From positions 1 through 24,390 of the forward strand of contig JAHZKM010000080.1 in assembly GCA_022600395.1 (NCBI GenBank): 24,390 bases of DNA, written 5' to 3'. This stretch comes from Pseudomonadota bacterium (GTDB lineage: Bacteria; Pseudomonadota; Gammaproteobacteria; PS1; Pseudothioglobaceae). A model generated the notes under the pieces. The model saw nothing but the letters and a program-made list of their open reading frames with translations, ran no database searches and was not told the DNA's origin. Below are positions 1 through 7,674 of this stretch, piece after piece. The position numbers were made by a program, and so were the translations under genes. Within the stretch, counting starts at the first letter, position 1, and every line of letters begins with the position of its first letter.

Positions 1-852
1 CCTGTTGAAGTTATTAAAAATTCTGATGGACGTGCAACAGCATTGAGATTTGTTCGTTTAGAAGAAGATGGTTCTACACCAATTGAAGGCTCAGAATTTG
101 ATATTGAGTGTGAGTTAATTGTATCTGCTATTGGTCAAGGTGTTGAATCTGAAGGTATTGATAGTTCATTTTTTAATGATTACGGATTTATTGATGCTGA
201 CAAAAATTACCAAGTTCCAAATAAGCCAGGATTTTTCGTATGTGGTGATGTAGTTCGTCCACATTTGCTAACAACAGCAATAGGACAAGCAAGTATTGCT
301 GCTGAAAGTATTGGTGATTATCTTGCTGGTAATGGTCAAAAGGCACGTAATAAAGTTGATGTACATTACTTTGACCTTGCTAAAAAACTTGATGAGTGGG
401 ACTTGTCTCCTAGTGAATATAAGAAAGGCGGCACGCCGGGCGAATCTACAGACACTGCAGACTATGCAATTCACAACTATGAAGACCGCGCGTACGCATC
501 AATAATCTCTCATACAGAACTATTCTTAGGTCATTTTGATCATGAAGATCGCAATGCACGTAACCATAAGTTAGTTGATGTTGACAATGTTCTGGGCAAC
601 TTCGAAGAGAGACTCATCGGCTATACTGAAGAAGAAGTTCAGGCAGAAGCTGGTCGCTGTATGTCTTGTGGCCTATGTTTTGAGTGTGATAACTGTGTAA
701 TGTACTGTCCGCAAGACGCAGTCTTTAAGGTTAAAGCTGATAAGGCTACTCTAGGTCGATATGTTGATACAGATTACAATAAGTGTGTTGGTTGTCATAT
801 TTGTGCTGATGTATGTCCTACTGGCTATATTCAAATGGGTCTTGGTGAGTAA
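1..852 (+). CDS. dsrL: DsrL, iron-sulfur flavoprotein NAD(P)H oxidoreductase (3' part only)
   Basis: The reading frame is open from base 1, so the start lies left of the window; about 283 codons are present. DsrL is the cytoplasmic GltD-like flavoprotein that links DsrAB-driven sulfur oxidation to NAD(P)+ reduction. Visible here are the end of the pyridine nucleotide-disulfide oxidoreductase fold (SAIGQG near base 130, and the FAD-binding FVCGDV near 235, followed by a helix with TTAIGQA) and a C-terminal ferredoxin domain. That domain has six cysteines mostly three residues apart from base 658 (CMSCGLC, then CDNCVMYCP) and a second motif CVGCHICADVCP from base 784, enough for two [4Fe-4S] clusters. 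The gene is followed after 28 bases by dsrJ, as expected in sulfur-oxidiser dsr operons. The family call is firm; the N-terminal half cannot be judged. Confidence 0.93.
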   Translation, partial: PVEVIKNSDGRATALRFVRLEEDGSTPIEGSEFDIECELIVSAIGQGVESEGIDSSFFNDYGFIDADKNYQVPNKPGFFVCGDVVRPHLLTTAIGQASIAAESIGDYLAGNGQKARNKVDVHYFDLAKKLDEWDLSPSEYKKGGTPGESTDTADYAIHNYEDRAYASIISHTELFLGHFDHEDRNARNHKLVDVDNVLGNFEERLIGYTEEEVQAEAGRCMSCGLCFECDNCVMYCPQDAVFKVKADKATLGRYVDTDYNKCVGCHICADVCPTGYIQMGLGE

Positions 853-880
853 TAAGATTTAATTTTTAAAGAGAGTAAGT

Positions 881-1285
881 ATGAGTCGTTTATTGATTGT
901 TCTTTTAAGTGCGATGCTAAGTATTACTGCAGCACATGCAGATCACCACATTCCTAATCTTGGCGAAAAAGCAAATGAGTTTAAGGATGATGGTAAAAAA
1001 GCGCATAAGCGGGAAGGCATGAGTCATGCAGCAAGCTTGATTATGCAGCGTAAAATGCATCCTGAGCTATTGTCACATAAGCGTGATAAGACCTTACGTC
1101 AGGGTGTTCGTGGTGGTTATACTCAATTGCAAAAATGTGTTGATTGCCATACTTCTGTAGATAAAAATGGCGAGCATATTCCGGTTAACGCACCTGATCA
1201 ATTTTGTTCTACTTGTCATGAAAAAGTGGGCGTAAGCCTAGATTGTTTTTCTTGTCATCGTACTACTCCAGCGGAGGATATGTAA
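881..1285 (+). CDS. dsrJ: DsrJ, periplasmic triheme cytochrome c
   Basis: This 134-residue protein has an N-terminal signal peptide (hydrophobic residues 4-18, likely cut after AHA at 20). It has exactly three heme c motifs: CVDCH at 86-90, CSTCH at 109-113 and CFSCH at 122-126. This is the pattern of DsrJ, the periplasmic cytochrome of the DsrMKJOP complex that exchanges electrons across the membrane during sulfur oxidation. The start follows a GAGAGTAAG ribosome site. The stop overlaps the dsrO start by one base (TAATG). The six cysteines of the heme motifs are the only cysteines; the extra cysteine proposed as a heme ligand in Allochromatium DsrJ has no counterpart here, and the aligned area (residues 46-55) has Met and Ser instead. 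Confidence 0.95.
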   Translation: MSRLLIVLLSAMLSITAAHADHHIPNLGEKANEFKDDGKKAHKREGMSHAASLIMQRKMHPELLSHKRDKTLRQGVRGGYTQLQKCVDCHTSVDKNGEHIPVNAPDQFCSTCHEKVGVSLDCFSCHRTTPAEDM

Positions 1286-2019
1286 TGAAAGAGTTAAATC
1301 GTCGTGAATTTATTAAAAATACAACTGTTGCTACAGCGAGTGTTGCTACAGTTGCTAGTGGTATTTCACTAACAACATTTGCCGCTGATCCTAAAGAATC
1401 AGATCCTGTTACTAATGAAAAACGCTGGGGCATGCTGATCGATGCTAATAAGTTAAGTGAAGTTGACATTGATGACATGGTTAACGCCTGTCAAGAGGAG
1501 CAAGGCTGGGGTGGGGAAGTGCATTCGACTGGAGATCAAAAGTCGGGCTGGATTAAAAAGGTCAAGGTCAGAGATACAGCTACTCAAAGAGTGAGTAATT
1601 TAGCGCTTATGTGTCAGCATTGTGAAGAGCCTCCTTGTGTAGATGTTTGCCCAACAAATGCCTCAATGAAGCGTGAAGACGGTATTGTTTTGGTAGACAA
1701 ACATCGATGTATTGGCTGTCGTTACTGCATGATGGCTTGTCCATACGATGCACGCTCATTTGTACATGAAGATCTTACTGACCAAAAAGAGCATATGCCT
1801 CGTGGTAAGGGAACCGTTGAGTCTTGCACAATGTGTGTTCACAAAGTTGACAAAGGCGAACAGCCAGCTTGCGCGCAAGCCGTGAGTAGTGATGCTGTTA
1901 TTTTTGGTGATTTACTTGATCCAACTAGCAATATCCATCAGACATTAAAAAACGTTCAAAGTACACAAATTCGTGCAGATTTAAATCTGAATACAGGTGT
2001 ACGTTATAGTGGAATTTAA
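1285..2019 (+). CDS. dsrO: DsrO, periplasmic ferredoxin-like subunit with Tat signal
   Basis: The start chosen is the ATG at 1285, preceded by GGAGG at 1273-1277 and overlapping the dsrJ stop. An earlier in-frame ATG at 1243 would add 14 residues in front of the signal and is rejected. The 244-residue protein opens with a twin-arginine signal (NRREFIK at 5-11, then a hydrophobic stretch to about 33). Cysteine motifs are C110-x2-C113-x4-C118-x3-C122P, C142-x2-C145-x2-C148-x3-C152P, and C181-x2-C184-x11-C196, plus a lone C69. Twelve cysteines suggest three [4Fe-4S] clusters, against sixteen in four-cluster NrfC/PsrB-type proteins. DsrO is the periplasmic electron carrier between DsrJ and the membrane subunit DsrP, whose gene follows. 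Confidence 0.95.
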   Translation: MKELNRREFIKNTTVATASVATVASGISLTTFAADPKESDPVTNEKRWGMLIDANKLSEVDIDDMVNACQEEQGWGGEVHSTGDQKSGWIKKVKVRDTATQRVSNLALMCQHCEEPPCVDVCPTNASMKREDGIVLVDKHRCIGCRYCMMACPYDARSFVHEDLTDQKEHMPRGKGTVESCTMCVHKVDKGEQPACAQAVSSDAVIFGDLLDPTSNIHQTLKNVQSTQIRADLNLNTGVRYSGI

Positions 2020-2028
2020 GAGAAGTTT

Positions 2029-3231
2029 ATGAGCATTATTCGTTACGAGCAAACACAAGGTAAGAGTCTAGGTTTTTATGCGTTAATTGCAGGCCTAGGC
2101 GCTTTTGTTTTGGCAGCACTAGGCAGTGTTTACTTTATGGAGCATAACGGTCATTATGTAACTGGAATGAGTAACCGAATCGTCTGGGGTTTGCCACATG
2201 TATTTGCATTATTCTTGATTGTTGCCGCCTCTGGTGCGCTTAATATTGCTTCTATTGCTTCTGTCTTTAACAAAAAAATATATAAACCCTTATCGCGCCT
2301 ATCAGGTCTAGTGGCTTTAGCCTTGTTAGCCGGTGGCTTAATGGTATTGGTACTTGACTTAGGCCGACCTGATCGCTTAATTATTGCTATGACTGAGTAT
2401 AATTTCGAGTCTATCTTTGCTTGGAATATTATTTTATATAACGGATTTTTCTTGATTGTCGGTATTTATTTATGGATGATGTTTGAGCGTCGCATGAACA
2501 AATATAGCCGAAAAGTGGGCATTGCTGCTTTCACTTGGCGATTAATTTTAACAACCGGTACAGGCTCAATTTTTGGATTCTTGGTAGCTCGTCAGGCTTA
2601 TGATGCAGTTATTATGGCACCTATGTTTGTAGTAATGTCGTTTGCTTTTGGCTTAGCGTTTTTTGTATTGGTATTAATGGCAAGCTACAAATGGACAGAA
2701 CGTGCGTTAGGCGATGCTATTGTTAATCGCCTTAGTAATTTGTTAGGTGTTTTTGTGGCTTCAGTATTGTATTTTGTTGCAGTTTATCATTTGGGAAATT
2801 TATATTTAGCCGAAAATTCAGGCGTTGAAAACTTCATTCTAATGGATGGCGGTATTTACACGCAGTTATTCTGGTATGGCCAAATCATTCTTGGTGGTTT
2901 GCTGCCATTAGCGTTACTTTATTCTCCGGCAACCAAGGGCAATCGCTCTATGTTAGGCTTGGCTTCGGTGTTGGTTATCTTAGGCGGCATAGCGCAACTT
3001 TACGTGATTATTATTGGTGGACAAGCTTATCCAATGGAGCTATTCCCAGGTAAAGAGATTTTGGTAGGTTATGGCGGTATTGCAGCTTACACGCCAACCT
3101 TGCCTGAACTCATGTTAGGCTTAGGCGGTATGGCAGTTGCTTTAATTGTTATTACTTACCTGATTAAGTTTCTACCTTTCTTGCCAGAAAGCTTGGCTGA
3201 TGATGTGGCAGATCCACATCATAAAAGCTAG
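2029..3231 (+). CDS. dsrP: DsrP, NrfD-type membrane quinone-interacting subunit
   Basis: This 400-residue polytopic membrane protein has about ten hydrophobic helices (the first at roughly 15-36, the last near 360-383). It belongs to the NrfD/PsrC family; DsrP anchors DsrO and interacts with the quinone pool in the DsrMKJOP complex. Typical NrfD features are the early charged loop after helix three (VLDLGRPDR near 108-116) and ITYLIKFLPFLPE near the C-terminus. The gene starts 9 bases after dsrO with an AGAGAAG ribosome site. The C-terminal tail (ADDVADPHHKS) is hydrophilic. No heme or Fe-S motif is present, as expected. It could only be confused with another NrfD homologue; the dsrJ-dsrO context decides. 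Confidence 0.94.
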   Translation: MSIIRYEQTQGKSLGFYALIAGLGAFVLAALGSVYFMEHNGHYVTGMSNRIVWGLPHVFALFLIVAASGALNIASIASVFNKKIYKPLSRLSGLVALALLAGGLMVLVLDLGRPDRLIIAMTEYNFESIFAWNIILYNGFFLIVGIYLWMMFERRMNKYSRKVGIAAFTWRLILTTGTGSIFGFLVARQAYDAVIMAPMFVVMSFAFGLAFFVLVLMASYKWTERALGDAIVNRLSNLLGVFVASVLYFVAVYHLGNLYLAENSGVENFILMDGGIYTQLFWYGQIILGGLLPLALLYSPATKGNRSMLGLASVLVILGGIAQLYVIIIGGQAYPMELFPGKEILVGYGGIAAYTPTLPELMLGLGGMAVALIVITYLIKFLPFLPESLADDVADPHHKS

Positions 3232-3255
3232 AAAGCGACTACAATAGGGCAGACT

Positions 3256-4614
3256 ATGTCCCTTTATCTTTCCGCGGCACACAAATCTTCAGGCAAAACT
3301 GTTGTTAGTCTAGGGATTTGTGGCGCGTTGAAAGCGCAAAAATTAATCGTTCAACCTTTTAAAAAAGGTCCAGATTATATCGACCCTATTTGGTTATCTC
3401 AAGCCAGTGGACGAGCATGCTACAATTTAGATTTTTACAATATGACTGAGGCTGAGATTCTCCAGCTATATATTCATAAAAATTCAATGGCCGATATTTC
3501 CATTATTGAGGGAAATAAAGGCTTGTACGATGGTATGAGCGTTACCGGCGGTGATGCAAACGCCGATCTAGCCAAGTTACTGAAGTTGCCAGTTATATTG
3601 GTTGTAGATAGTATTGGCATAACTCGAGGTGTAGCTCCTCTAGTTAAAGGTTATCAAGCATTTGATAATGACGTTAATATCGCAGGCGTTATCCTTAACA
3701 AGGTGGCAGGAGATCGCCATGAGTCAAAACTAATTCAAGCTATTGAGCATTACACTGATATTGCAGTGGTTGGTTCGGTTCGTCGCTCTAAAGAGTTGGT
3801 GATTGATGAGCGTCATCTAGGATTGATGCCTGCGAATGAAACACCTAAATCTCAAAGTTTTATTAATACGGCTTCTCGCTTGATTCAAGAACAAGTAGAT
3901 TTAGATAAGCTTATCAATTTAGAGAAAAATCGTCGAAAATCTGACTTGCCAAATATAAAGTTTAGCGCTCCTAGGTTGAGAGTTGCTGTGGCAAAAGACA
4001 GTAGTTTTGGGTTTTATTATCAAGACGATTTAGACAAATTTAACCAATTGGGTGTTGATCTTGTTTATTTCAACACTTTAAAAGAAGAAAGACTACCACA
4101 ATGCGATGGTTTGTTTATTGGCGGTGGTTTTCCTGAAATGCAACTTGAGGCGCTGAGTGCCAATCAGCGCTTATTAAAAGATATTAGGCTTAAAATTGAG
4201 CAAGGACTGCCAACATATGCAGAATGTGGTGGCTTGATGTATCTGACTCAACAAATTAGTAGCAAGGGTGAAAGCTATCCAATGGTGGGCGTGATTGATG
4301 CTAATACAAACATGACATCTAAGCCAATTGGACGAGGCTATGTAAAGTTAGAGCCGACTAAAGATCATCCTTGGTCAGATGTATCTAATCAAATTTTTGC
4401 CCATGAATTTCATTATTCTAAACTCGATAACATCGGCCCCAATACACGCTACGCTTTTAAGGTTTTGCGCGGCGTGGGTGTGGATAATAAGCAAGACGGC
4501 ATTGTTAAGTACAATTTACTCGCCTGCTATACGCATTTGCGCAATCTGGCAGGTAATCAATGGGTTGAACAATTTGTCAATTTTATTCAACAAACTAAGC
4601 AGCAATCATCATGA
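3256..4614 (+). CDS. dsrN: DsrN, CbiA/CobB-like amidase for siroheme (siroamide synthesis)
   Basis: This 452-residue protein has the two-domain plan of cobyrinic acid a,c-diamide synthases. An N-terminal ATP-binding domain carries a modified P-loop (HKSSGKT, residues 9-15), KGPDYIDP at 37-44 and EGNKGLYDG at 85-93. A C-terminal class I glutamine amidotransferase domain has the nucleophile Cys324 in AECGGLMYL and a late His in FAHEFHYS. DsrN uses ATP and glutamine to amidate siroheme, giving the prosthetic group of DsrAB. It lies 24 bases after dsrP and its stop overlaps the dsrR start (ATGA). By sequence alone it could be a cobalamin enzyme; the position between dsrP and dsrR makes the DsrN role the better reading. 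Confidence 0.92.
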   Translation: MSLYLSAAHKSSGKTVVSLGICGALKAQKLIVQPFKKGPDYIDPIWLSQASGRACYNLDFYNMTEAEILQLYIHKNSMADISIIEGNKGLYDGMSVTGGDANADLAKLLKLPVILVVDSIGITRGVAPLVKGYQAFDNDVNIAGVILNKVAGDRHESKLIQAIEHYTDIAVVGSVRRSKELVIDERHLGLMPANETPKSQSFINTASRLIQEQVDLDKLINLEKNRRKSDLPNIKFSAPRLRVAVAKDSSFGFYYQDDLDKFNQLGVDLVYFNTLKEERLPQCDGLFIGGGFPEMQLEALSANQRLLKDIRLKIEQGLPTYAECGGLMYLTQQISSKGESYPMVGVIDANTNMTSKPIGRGYVKLEPTKDHPWSDVSNQIFAHEFHYSKLDNIGPNTRYAFKVLRGVGVDNKQDGIVKYNLLACYTHLRNLAGNQWVEQFVNFIQQTKQQSS

Positions 4615-4943
4615 TCACTATTACAAAAAAAGCAGCAGAAGAAATTTCACTTTCAACTCACAATCCAGAAACCCAAGGCATGGTTATTCGCTTTGCCGTG
4701 GATAAAACAGACGAAGGCTTTCAATATCTAATGGGGTTTGATGAGCGTCATGATAGCGATATCCATTTAGAGTCAAACGGAGTTGAATATGTGTTGGCTT
4801 ATGAGCAAAAAGCACTACTTGAAGGTATGGTTGTAGATTTTGACCAAATCGAAGCAGGTCAAGACTATAGTTTTGTATTTATGAATCCGAATGATCCAGA
4901 CTACACAGAGCCTGAACAAGATCACGCGCCAAGCAAGGCTTAA
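4611..4943 (+). CDS. dsrR: DsrR, A-type-carrier-like protein lacking cysteines
   Basis: This 110-residue protein resembles the IscA/ErpA fold at its start (ITITKKAAEEI) and in the central beta strands, but contains no cysteine at all, so it cannot carry an Fe-S cluster as A-type carriers do. This is the known hallmark of DsrR, which in Allochromatium is needed for proper expression of dsr genes at a post-transcriptional level. The tail is acidic (NPNDPDYTEPEQD). The start is coupled to the dsrN stop through ATGA. It is the last dsr gene here; the next gene lies on the opposite strand, so no dsrS follows. Confidence 0.9.
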   Translation: MITITKKAAEEISLSTHNPETQGMVIRFAVDKTDEGFQYLMGFDERHDSDIHLESNGVEYVLAYEQKALLEGMVVDFDQIEAGQDYSFVFMNPNDPDYTEPEQDHAPSKA

Positions 4944-4971
4944 ACTGTAAGAAAAAAATTAGAAATAATGA

Positions 4972-5116
4972 AAATAGCTGTTTAAGTAATAAGAAATAGC
5001 TCAAAAAATAAGAAAAAATATTCATTAAGAGCTTAAATAGAGCCTAAATTTCGATGAAATAGAGCTTATTCTTCTTAAGTTTTAAAAATTTTAGAAATTT
5101 TGAAAATGAGCTATTT
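4972..5116. repeat. AT-rich convergent gap with repeated AAATAG(A)GC motif
   Basis: The gap between dsrR and amiC holds AAATAGCT at 4972-4979 and 4994-5001 (22 bases apart) and AAATAGAGC at 5035-5043 and 5057-5065 (again 22 apart). An inverted copy (GAGCTATTT, 5108-5116) runs into the amiC stop codon. AAATAGCTCA at 4994-5003 is a perfect 10-base inverted repeat of TGAGCTATTT at 5107-5116. No GC-rich hairpin with a T-run is visible, only weak A-T stems such as 5085-5101. It probably contains the ends of both converging transcripts, but the termination mechanism is not evident. Confidence 0.5.
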
Positions 5117-6247
5117 ATAGTAGTTAATAATGCCTTGATAGATAGCATTAGCGATTTTATCTTGTTCTTTATTGCTATTAAGTCGCTTCTCTTCTTCAGG
5201 ATTAGAGATAAAGGCAGTTTCCACCAATACAGAAGGAATGGCTGGTGTTTTAAGTACGACAAAGCCGGCCTTTTGCGGTACTTTTTTGTGCAAAGGTCCT
5301 AGTTTTTTCATTTGTTGTAAGATTTTAGCGCCTAATTTTTGACTCTGAGTTTCTCGATCTTTTCTGGACAAATCCCAAAGAATTTTATTTAAATATTCAT
5401 CTTTGCTATCAGATTTTTGCTGAATGCCAAATTGATCGACCGTATTTTGGGATTTTTCCAAACGTCGTGCAAAGTTAGTTGACCCGCCACGTTCTGACAA
5501 AGTGTAAACCGAAGCACCTTTGGCACGTCTGCTTTTAACGGCGTCAGCATGAATAGAAACAAATAAAGAGGCTTTATTGGCTTGGGCGATGCGAATGCGT
5601 TTGGTAAGGCTAACGTAATAGTCACCTCGGCGAGTCAAGACAGCTTTCATGCCACGTGTGGCGTTAATTTTTTTAGCTAGTTTTTTAGCAATACTCAGTG
5701 TGATGCGTTTTTCTTGCGAGCGTTTGTAGCCAATTGCACCAGGGTCTTCACCGCCGTGTCCAGCATCGATGAGAATGATTTTGCTTGCGTGCTGTGTGCT
5801 AGTTGGTTTTTTAAGAATCGGTTTTTTAGACTTTTTAATTGCTTTAATGCCTTGATCTTTTTGGTCGTGTAAATCAACCACTAAACGGTGATGACGATAT
5901 TTATCGTTTGGTTTTAAAGTGTAGCTTTTGATTTGATATTGATGGTGCAAGCTAAATTTAAATCGATAAGTAGTTTTGTCTCGTTTAACGCGTGTTTTCT
6001 TAATACGTTGATCAGTGAAAAACAGCTTTTTGTAAGTGTCTTTTAATAACTTTGCATTGCGAATGCTTAAGGTAAATTGATTTTGCTGTTGGTTAATAGA
6101 GAATCTAACGCCTTGATCGACATCGATCACAATCCTTGTGCGCTCAGGGGAGCTCCAAAAGCGAAAATCATGAAGAGTGGTACGATTGTCAGCAAAAGCA
6201 CTACTGAGAAAAAACAAGCCGATTAACAGACTGATTAATCGATGCAT
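5111..6247 (-). CDS. amiC: N-acetylmuramoyl-L-alanine amidase (AmiC/AmiB type)
   Basis: This 378-residue exported enzyme removes stem peptides from peptidoglycan, chiefly during daughter-cell separation. It has a signal peptide (residues 1-19, ending SAFA) and an AMIN domain at about 24-127, which directs the enzyme to the septum. A basic linker (130-155) leads to an Amidase_3 zinc domain at 156-376. Zinc ligands are readable as H164 (DAGHGGEDPG), E179 and H233 (SIHADA), with the catalytic Glu343 in VLVETAFISNPEEE. There is no C-terminal LysM domain, unlike E. coli AmiB. The start overlaps the tsaE stop by 13 bases. The tsaE-amidase pair is a common gammaproteobacterial order, but the usual mutL does not follow. 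The amiB or amiC name is a matter of convention. Confidence 0.92.
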   Translation of the reverse strand: MHRLISLLIGLFFLSSAFADNRTTLHDFRFWSSPERTRIVIDVDQGVRFSINQQQNQFTLSIRNAKLLKDTYKKLFFTDQRIKKTRVKRDKTTYRFKFSLHHQYQIKSYTLKPNDKYRHHRLVVDLHDQKDQGIKAIKKSKKPILKKPTSTQHASKIILIDAGHGGEDPGAIGYKRSQEKRITLSIAKKLAKKINATRGMKAVLTRRGDYYVSLTKRIRIAQANKASLFVSIHADAVKSRRAKGASVYTLSERGGSTNFARRLEKSQNTVDQFGIQQKSDSKDEYLNKILWDLSRKDRETQSQKLGAKILQQMKKLGPLHKKVPQKAGFVVLKTPAIPSVLVETAFISNPEEEKRLNSNKEQDKIANAIYQGIINYYK

Positions 6248-6702
6248 TGTAAGAGTTGTTTGCCTGTATCACTCTTGGCATTTAAAGTTAAGAGTCTGTT
6301 GTTATCTTCGCCGCTAATACTAATAACTAAATCGGCTGATGGGATCATTCCTGCACCAAGATCAGCCCATTCAATAAGCTGAATATGTCCAGGTTTTGAA
6401 TATTCACGAATTCCGATATATTCTAACTCTTCTGGATCGCTTAGTCGATAACAATCAAAATGATGAATATTAATCACATCATTGATATAACTTTCTACTA
6501 ATGAATAGGTTGGGCTTTTAACGCGATCAAAGCCAAAAGATTGGATAAATCCTCTTGCAAAAGTAGTTTTTCCTGCGCCTAGATCACCCTCTAAATAAAT
6601 GATAATAGCTTGCTGATTAGTTTGCGTGCAAATGGCCAGCTTTTTTGCAAAAGCAATGGTTTGTGATTCGTGCGTAAATTCAAAATTCAAAATAATTGCC
6701 AC
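6235..6702 (-). CDS. tsaE: TsaE, ATPase of tRNA t6A biosynthesis
   Basis: This 155-residue P-loop protein (formerly YjeE) has Walker A GDLGAGKTT at 39-47, the switch-like SPTYSLVE, and the family motif HHFDCYRLSDPEELEYIG, followed by LIEWAD. With TsaB and TsaD it supports threonylcarbamoylation of A37 in ANN-reading tRNAs. The start is a GTG at 6702, lying inside the last codons of the upstream yrbG-like gene (16-base overlap) without its own clear ribosome site, which suggests translational coupling. A TTG five codons further in is a less likely alternative. The 3' end overlaps amiC by 13 bases. Confidence 0.93.
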   Translation of the reverse strand: MAIILNFEFTHESQTIAFAKKLAICTQTNQQAIIIYLEGDLGAGKTTFARGFIQSFGFDRVKSPTYSLVESYINDVINIHHFDCYRLSDPEELEYIGIREYSKPGHIQLIEWADLGAGMIPSADLVISISGEDNNRLLTLNAKSDTGKQLLQCID

Positions 6703-7640
6703 ATATAAAAACTAAAAACACTGACCAAGGCAAAGCCTTCAAAACGATTGATAATGTGTTTTTTGCTAAATTTATAAGAAACGATAAAGAGTAAAACAGT
6801 TAATAACAACATAATAGGGTAGTCACGCTCAATCACTTCTAGTGCGACATCAGAAGGATGAATAAGGCCAGGAATAGCAAGCACAGCAATAGTATTAAAG
6901 AGGTTTGAGCCAATAACATTGCCAACAACCATCTCAAACTGTTTTTTCAAAACACTAGCAATAGAAACAGCCAACTCTGGCAAACTAGTACCAAGTGCGA
7001 CAACAGTTAATCCAATAATTAAGTCGGACACGCCAAATGCTTGTGCCACTTCAACACCACCCCAAACAACTAATTTTGCACTTGAAATTAAAACAATTAA
7101 GCCAATCAAAAGCATTGCCCATGTTTTGGTTGTTTGGCTTTTATCAATAGTTTGTTCAAATTCATCAAATTCATGATTTTGATTGTTTTTTGACATCTTA
7201 AAAGTGTAGGTTAAAAATAAAACCAATAGAGTGATTAGCACTAATCCATCGATTGCGTCTAGACGAAGATCCCAGAGTAATAATCCGGCAATCAGCGTAG
7301 CAATCATTAAAAACACCCATTCTTTTTTGAGGATATCACCCCGTACTTCAATTGGTGATATGATGGCGCTAACGCCCAGTACTAAAGCAATATTGAAAAT
7401 ATTAGAGCCGACAGCGTTGCCAATGCTTAAGCCAGTATTGCCGTCTATCGCAGCCAAGCCTGATACTAGCATTTCAGGTGCGGACGTGCCAAATCCAAAA
7501 ATTAATAGACCGATAATTAAAGGCGAAACTTTAAAAATATTAGCAATTTTTGCGCCATTTTCAGTGAATTCATCCGCACTCCAAATTAAAAGTGCAAAAC
7601 CTGCTAGTAAAGCAATAATTGGTAGTAGAATATCGGGCAT
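6687..7640 (-). CDS. yrbG: CaCA-family Na+/Ca2+ exchanger-like membrane protein
   Basis: This 317-residue inner-membrane protein has about ten helices and two inverted alpha repeats, the signature of the calcium/cation antiporter family. Repeat 1 is around residues 48-83 (FGFGTSAPEM, then GNAVGSNIFN). Repeat 2 is around 210-250 (VALGTSLPELAVS, then GNVIGSNLFN). The Glu in each repeat and the GSN motifs are the expected ion ligands. A polar loop in the middle (about 150-168, rich in Asn, Glu, Asp) separates the halves. It is closest to E. coli YrbG by plan; the transported ions cannot be settled from sequence. It is first in the yrbG-tsaE-amiC unit, which is physically overlapping at each junction. 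Confidence 0.88.
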   Translation of the reverse strand: MPDILLPIIALLAGFALLIWSADEFTENGAKIANIFKVSPLIIGLLIFGFGTSAPEMLVSGLAAIDGNTGLSIGNAVGSNIFNIALVLGVSAIISPIEVRGDILKKEWVFLMIATLIAGLLLWDLRLDAIDGLVLITLLVLFLTYTFKMSKNNQNHEFDEFEQTIDKSQTTKTWAMLLIGLIVLISSAKLVVWGGVEVAQAFGVSDLIIGLTVVALGTSLPELAVSIASVLKKQFEMVVGNVIGSNLFNTIAVLAIPGLIHPSDVALEVIERDYPIMLLLTVLLFIVSYKFSKKHIINRFEGFALVSVFSFYMWQLF

Positions 7641-7641
7641 A

Positions 7642-7674
7642 TTGATTTTTTGTTAAATTTTTGTTTATTATAAA
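7642..7674. promoter_or_regulatory. Divergent promoter with near-palindromic -10 (candidate)
   Basis: The 50-base gap between the minus-strand exchanger and the plus-strand gene at 7691 holds TTTATTATAAA (7664-7674). On the plus strand it reads TATTAT (7666-7671), 18 bases after a TTGATT -35 (7642-7647). On the minus strand the same bases read TATAAT (7667-7672), but I see no good -35 for that direction. One symmetric -10 may serve both genes. Confidence 0.42.

Noticed and set aside
1243..1284. Upstream in-frame ATG that would lengthen DsrO by 14 residues
   Set aside because: It lies inside dsrJ and would push the twin-arginine signal inward; the ATG at 1285 has GGAGG at the right distance.
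4379..4705. 108-codon frame across the dsrN-dsrR junction
   Set aside because: It overlaps two well-supported genes in another frame and has no family resemblance.
5044..5262. 72-codon minus-strand frame at the amiC 3' end
   Set aside because: It is mostly out-of-frame amiC sequence continued into the AT-rich gap; Lys/Leu/Ile-rich composition is what AT-rich noise gives.
7231..7656. 141-codon plus-strand frame opposite the yrbG-like gene
   Set aside because: It is antisense to the conserved alpha repeats and shows no recognisable motif.
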